From positions 1 through 8,864 of the forward strand of contig SMXE01000005.1 in NCBI GenBank assembly GCA_004357015.1: 8,864 nt of DNA, in the 5' to 3' direction. The DNA comes from Caldithrix sp. (GTDB lineage Bacteria; Zhuqueibacterota; Zhuqueibacteria; Oceanimicrobiales; Oceanimicrobiaceae). The position numbers and the translations under genes are program-made. How positions within the stretch are numbered: the stretch's first letter is position 1; every line of letters begins with the position of its first letter. Of this stretch, positions 5,817 to 8,864 are shown one piece after another. The notes beneath the pieces were generated by a model. It worked only from the letters and a program-made list of their open reading frames with translations. It searched no databases and had not been told where the DNA came from.

Positions 5817-7249
5817 TGTCATCTGTTCGAGTCCGTTTCGCCCCAAGTCCGACGGGGCATTTGCACATTGGCAACATCAGAACCGCGATCCTGAACTGGA
5901 TTTTCGCAAAAAAGCACCAAGGTGCCTTCGTTCTTCGCATTGAAGATTCAGACGCGAGGCGTTCCACTAGGCAGTCTGAGCAGTCCATACTCGATGATCT
6001 GAGCTGGTTCGGTTTGACGTGGGACGAAGGTCCGGACAAAGGCGGAGATTACGGGCCTTACCGGCAATCGGATCGGCTGGCTATTTATCAGGAGCACCTG
6101 CGGCGGCTGCAGGTACTGGGCAAAGTTTACCCCTGCTGCAAATCAGATGTGGAGCTGGAGGAAATCCGAAAAACTGCCATCGAGCGTGGCGATCCGGTGC
6201 CGTACATCCGCAAGAATTTGGAGGCGTCGGAATCCGAACTGCAGGTGTGTGCGTGTGAGGGAAAGCAGCCTGGGTGGCTGTTTGAGGTGCCATCGTGCGA
6301 GATAAAATGGCAGGATCTCGTCAAAGGCGAGTTGGGGTTTGACGGGGGGAATGTTGGCGATTTTGTTGTAGTGCGTTCAAACGGGCTTCCAACCTACAAT
6401 TTTGCAGCGGCAATCGATGACGCGTTGATGGAAATCACGCACGTCATTCGCGGCGACGACCATGTGTCAAACACGCCAAAGCAGATACTCATTTTCGAGG
6501 CGCTCAGCTTTTCCGTGCCGCGCTTTGGCCATATTCCTATGATACTTGGCGCTGACCGGACGCGCTTGTCCAAACGCCACGGCGCCACTTCCGTAAAAGA
6601 ATTTAAGGAGGGGGGCTACCTGCCGGAAGCGCTGATCAATTTCCTGAGTTTGTTGAGTTGGTCGTCAGAGTCGGGTGAAGAGATACTGTCTCGCGACCGT
6701 CTCATCAATGAATTCAGCTTCGAACGCATGTCAAAATCCTCAGCGATTTTCGATACCACAAAGCTCAGCTGGATGAACGGCCAGTACATCCGCAACCTTT
6801 CTGGAGACAAGTTCAAAGAACTGGCCGCCGCTTACCTCGGGAACATTGCAACAGATGCGAGCAATGAGGAGGTGCTCACCAAGGTGCTGAATTTGTTGCA
6901 GACCAAGATCGATTATCTCGGACAGCTCCCTGAACTGGTGCAGCCTTTTTTTGTTGACCAGATACAGCCCACGGAGGGAGAGGCCATCGCGATTTCCTCA
7001 CGCGACTCGTCCCAGAAGGTGTACTGGGCATTCGTACGGATCCTCAGCAACTACGATCATCTTGACGCTAACGTCTTTCGCAACATCATGAAAGAAGTGC
7101 AACAAGAATCCGGTATTATGGGAAAGGATCTCTGGATTCCTGTTCGTGTCGCTTTATCCGGTCGAATACACGGGCCCGATCTGGCAGCGATTGCAGAAAT
7201 CCTCGGCAAGACAAGAGTGGAAAAATTCGTCCGGCAGTTGGTGGACTAA
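5816..7249 (+). CDS. gltX: Glutamyl-tRNA synthetase
   Basis: This class I aminoacyl-tRNA synthetase loads glutamate on tRNA-Glu. The 477-residue product has the opening RVRFAPSPTGHLHIGN with the HIGH-type motif at 17-20. Further blocks are LRIEDSDARRS, YNFAAAIDDALMEITHVIRGDDHVSNTPKQ, and the KMSKS-type loop RLSKR at 250-254 followed by HGATSV. The helical anticodon-binding half runs from about 320 to the end. The C-x-C part of the zinc site found in some GluRS enzymes is not clearly kept: the corresponding place reads YPCCKSD. Loss of zinc is common in the family. Whether it also charges tRNA-Gln cannot be read from this window. The ATG overlaps the ispF stop by one base (TGATG). The next gene is cysS, 15 nt away. 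Confidence 0.96.
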   Translation: MSSVRVRFAPSPTGHLHIGNIRTAILNWIFAKKHQGAFVLRIEDSDARRSTRQSEQSILDDLSWFGLTWDEGPDKGGDYGPYRQSDRLAIYQEHLRRLQVLGKVYPCCKSDVELEEIRKTAIERGDPVPYIRKNLEASESELQVCACEGKQPGWLFEVPSCEIKWQDLVKGELGFDGGNVGDFVVVRSNGLPTYNFAAAIDDALMEITHVIRGDDHVSNTPKQILIFEALSFSVPRFGHIPMILGADRTRLSKRHGATSVKEFKEGGYLPEALINFLSLLSWSSESGEEILSRDRLINEFSFERMSKSSAIFDTTKLSWMNGQYIRNLSGDKFKELAAAYLGNIATDASNEEVLTKVLNLLQTKIDYLGQLPELVQPFFVDQIQPTEGEAIAISSRDSSQKVYWAFVRILSNYDHLDANVFRNIMKEVQQESGIMGKDLWIPVRVALSGRIHGPDLAAIAEILGKTRVEKFVRQLVD

Positions 7250-7264
7250 ACGATTGAGAAGCAA

Positions 7265-8686
7265 ATGACGCTCAAGTTGTTCAATTCATTGACCCGAAAG
7301 AAGGAAACGTTCATCCCGATTGAAGAGAGCAAGGTGAGGTTCTATATATGCGGCCCCACAGTGTACGGCTATATTCACATCGGCAACGCCCGTCCGTTCA
7401 TTGTGTTTGACGTATTGCGGAGCTTTTTTGAGTATCTCAAGTACGATGTTACCTATGTCTTGAACTTGACGGATATCGATGACCGCATCATCAACCGGGC
7501 GAACCAGGAAGGGGTCGATACTTCTGAAATTGCAACAAAATATGCCCGGGCTTTTTTCGAAGATATTCGGGCTCTGGGTGTGAGACCGGCGGATATCCAT
7601 CCAAAGGCTACAGAGAATGTTGATACCATCATTGCTTTGATCAAAAATTTGCTCGATAAAGGTTTTGCATATAAGGCTGGCAGCGATGTGTTTTTTAACG
7701 TTGCAAAATTCGATACTTATGGCAAGTTGTCGGGGAAGAAACTCGAGGACTTGCGGGCAGGGGCGCGAGTTGCAGTCAATGAATCAAAAAACAATCCACT
7801 TGATTTTGTCCTGTGGAAAAGCCGGAAACCGGGTGAACCTGCCTGGGACAGCCCATGGGGGAGTGGTCGGCCAGGCTGGCACATCGAGTGTTCGGCAATG
7901 TCCATGAAACATCTGGGACATACGTTTGATATCCATGCCGGCGGCCATGATCTGATTTTCCCGCATCACGAGAATGAAGTCGCCCAGAGCGAGTGCGCTA
8001 CCGGAGAGCCGTTTGTCCGCTACTGGCTGCACAACGGCCTTTTGCAAATCGATGGCGAAAAAATGTCCAAATCGATTGGGAACATACTTACAGTGCGGGA
8101 AGTTTTAAAGAAGTTTTCCGGCTCCGTGCTCAGGATGTTTTTCTTGCAAAAACACTACCGCAGTCCCATCGACCTGACCGAAGCAGGTTTGCAGGCGGCT
8201 GAAAGCGCTTCTTCCCGGCTAAAGATTTTTTACGACAAGTTGTGCGCGCTTCTCGACAAAAACACCCTGACCGACTTGAAGTTGAGTGTGCTACCGGAGC
8301 CGTTTGCTTCGCTCAAAGCGGGATTGATTTCCGCCATGGCCGATGATTTGAATACCCCCACGGCACTTTCTAACCTGTTCGAAATGGTGAGAGAGGCGAA
8401 TAAATTACTGTCGAAAGAGGAGCACTCGGTAGAAGAGTTGGCGACCCTGACGCTGGTCAGGCATGAAATTGAAGAAACCGACGCGTTTCTTGGGCTGATA
8501 AGCCGCGACCAAACCGACCTAAGTTCAGGTTTGGTCTCCGAACTTGTTACGTTTTTAATTGAAATAAGGCAGGAGTTGCGTGCGAAGAGGGAGTGGGCGT
8601 TGGCAGATAAGATTCGAGACGGATTGAATGAGCGGGGAATTATACTGGAGGACGGCGGAAAGGGCACCGAATGGCGGCTCCATTGA
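7265..8686 (+). CDS. cysS: Cysteinyl-tRNA synthetase
   Basis: This class I synthetase joins cysteine to tRNA-Cys as a monomer. The 473-residue product has the zinc ligands C29, C209, H234 and E238, which correspond to C28, C209, H234 and E238 of E. coli. The HIGH-type motif is HIGN (38-41) in CGPTVYGYIHIGNAR, and KMSKS is exact at 266-270. WHIECSAM and FPHHENEVAQSE are also present. The C-terminal helical domain includes the DDLNTPTAL segment and ends with the typical ADKIRDGLNERGI-LED. ATG 7265 has a weak SD (GAGAAG, 7256-7261). It is the last protein gene of the queA-to-cysS run. In Bacillus cysE lies between gltX and cysS; it is missing here. I see no terminator after the stop. Confidence 0.97.
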   Translation: MTLKLFNSLTRKKETFIPIEESKVRFYICGPTVYGYIHIGNARPFIVFDVLRSFFEYLKYDVTYVLNLTDIDDRIINRANQEGVDTSEIATKYARAFFEDIRALGVRPADIHPKATENVDTIIALIKNLLDKGFAYKAGSDVFFNVAKFDTYGKLSGKKLEDLRAGARVAVNESKNNPLDFVLWKSRKPGEPAWDSPWGSGRPGWHIECSAMSMKHLGHTFDIHAGGHDLIFPHHENEVAQSECATGEPFVRYWLHNGLLQIDGEKMSKSIGNILTVREVLKKFSGSVLRMFFLQKHYRSPIDLTEAGLQAAESASSRLKIFYDKLCALLDKNTLTDLKLSVLPEPFASLKAGLISAMADDLNTPTALSNLFEMVREANKLLSKEEHSVEELATLTLVRHEIEETDAFLGLISRDQTDLSSGLVSELVTFLIEIRQELRAKREWALADKIRDGLNERGIILEDGGKGTEWRLH

Positions 8687-8711
8687 AGTGGCCAAAGGCA
8701 TCAAAAAGTGC

Positions 8712-8739
8712 TTGACAATAGTGTATATATTTCTATATT
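8712..8739 (+). promoter_or_regulatory. Promoter for the tRNA-Thr gene
   Basis: A consensus -35 box TTGACA (8712-8717), a 16-nt spacer and a -10 box TATATT (8734-8739) lie in an AT-rich stretch. A second AT-rich TATATATTT precedes the -10. Transcription would begin near 8746 and give a leader of about 60 nt before the mature tRNA. It does not have the TTTG/TAnnTTTG form seen upstream of yebC. A strong promoter suits a stable-RNA unit that probably continues past the right edge. Confidence 0.75.
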
Positions 8740-8759
8740 AGGAGGCTGTATTTTAACCG

Positions 8760-8771
8760 AATGGCGCCATT
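8760..8771. promoter_or_regulatory. 12-bp perfect palindrome in the tRNA leader
   Basis: AATGGCGCCATT reads the same on both strands and lies about 15 nt after the expected transcription start and 36 nt before the tRNA. Its position would suit an operator or a processing signal, but nothing in the sequence proves this. It overlaps the second copy of the cysS-end repeat. Confidence 0.35.
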
Positions 8772-8807
8772 TGACCAAGACCAATTATCCGATTTCTAGA
8801 ATCTTGT

Positions 8808-8864
8808 GCCACCATAGCTCAGTTGGTAGAGCACCTCACTTGTAATGAGGATGTCGCGGGTTCG
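8808..8864 (+). tRNA. tRNA-Thr (anticodon TGT), 3' end outside window
   Basis: The visible 57 nt cover the 5' acceptor strand (GCCACCA, 8808-8814) and T8/A9. The D stem GCTC/GAGC (8817-8820 and 8829-8832) encloses an AGTTGGTA loop. The anticodon stem CCTCA/TGAGG has the loop CTTGTAA at 8839-8845. A 5-nt variable loop and the T stem start GCGGG with TTCG follow. The anticodon is TGT at 8841-8843, which reads ACA threonine codons and others by wobble. Invariant T33 and purine 37 are present. The remaining T arm, acceptor 3' strand and any CCA lie beyond the window. In many bacteria this tRNA begins a Thr-Tyr-Gly-Thr cluster before tuf; that cannot be confirmed here. Confidence 0.95.

Larger units (their letters stand above)
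8666..8771 (+). repeat. Short direct repeat of the cysS 3' end in the tRNA leader
   Basis: ACCGAATGGCG occurs at 8666-8676 in the last codons of cysS and again at 8756-8766. Both copies continue to CCATT, after GCT in the first copy and with no gap in the second. The repeat period is 90 nt. A small partial duplication or chance are both possible. Confidence 0.4.

Noticed and set aside
5326..6039. 237-codon minus-strand frame over ispF and gltX
   Set aside because: Its Arg/Ser/Pro-rich translation is typical of a complement frame, and it runs opposite two firmly identified genes.
8761..8799. 12-codon small ORF in the tRNA leader (M-A-P-F-D-Q-D-Q-L-S-D-F), preceded by AGGAGG at 8740-8745
   Set aside because: The SD-like site is 15 nt from the ATG, too far for normal use, and overlaps the -10/start region of the promoter. 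The peptide has no Thr or Cys run that would suggest attenuation.
1..8864. CRISPR array, insertion sequence, prophage, defence or toxin-antitoxin system
   Set aside because: No regularly spaced repeats, transposase, integrase or terminal inverted repeats with target duplications are visible. All long coding regions are identified housekeeping genes.

Overview
This is a housekeeping chromosomal segment in which every recognisable gene lies on the plus strand. The base composition is balanced by eye. The upstream promoter of the main cluster matches the Bacteroidota/FCB form (TTTG-N20-TAnnTTTG) better than it needs to match plain sigma-70. The truncated first gene is a SPOR-domain protein of a kind I associate with Bacteroidota, KSB1, Zixibacteria or Calditrichota relatives. 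I therefore lean towards a member of the FCB superphylum. This is an inference, and no marker in the window fixes the phylum.

Layout: (1) 2-271, the C-terminal end of a SPOR-domain protein, followed by a strong intrinsic terminator at 301-334. (2) A new transcription unit starts from a promoter at 439-470 and carries yebC, ruvC, ruvA and ruvB (493-3369). These genes are separated by 14 nt, a 4-nt ATGA overlap and 14 nt. (3) A 236-bp gap (3370-3605) holds two inverted repeats and sequence resembling a degenerate dispersed repeat. (4) queA, ispD, ispF, gltX and cysS (3606-8686) follow, with spacings of 20, 4, -1 and 15 nt, which indicates one operon. (5) A 121-bp spacer holds a near-consensus TTGACA/TATATT promoter and a 12-bp palindrome. 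It leads to a tRNA-Thr(TGT) gene that runs off the right edge.

Functionally, the first cluster covers polyproline translation or gene regulation (YebC) and the whole RuvABC Holliday-junction machine: RuvA binds the junction, RuvB drives branch migration and RuvC cuts. The second cluster covers tRNA function (QueA for queuosine, GltX and CysS for aminoacylation, and the tRNA itself) and two steps of the MEP isoprenoid pathway (IspD, IspF). The order ispD-ispF-gltX-(cysE)-cysS is a known conserved arrangement in Bacillus; cysE is absent here. ruvA-ruvB-queA is likewise a known neighbourhood, but the usual next gene tgt is missing.

All catalytic residues I could check are present in these proteins. 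I found no previously undescribed system, no CRISPR array, no insertion sequence and no phage gene. The items worth a second look are in the non-coding DNA: the FCB-type promoter, the ruvB-queA gap, and the tRNA leader with its palindrome and its short repeat of the cysS 3' end.
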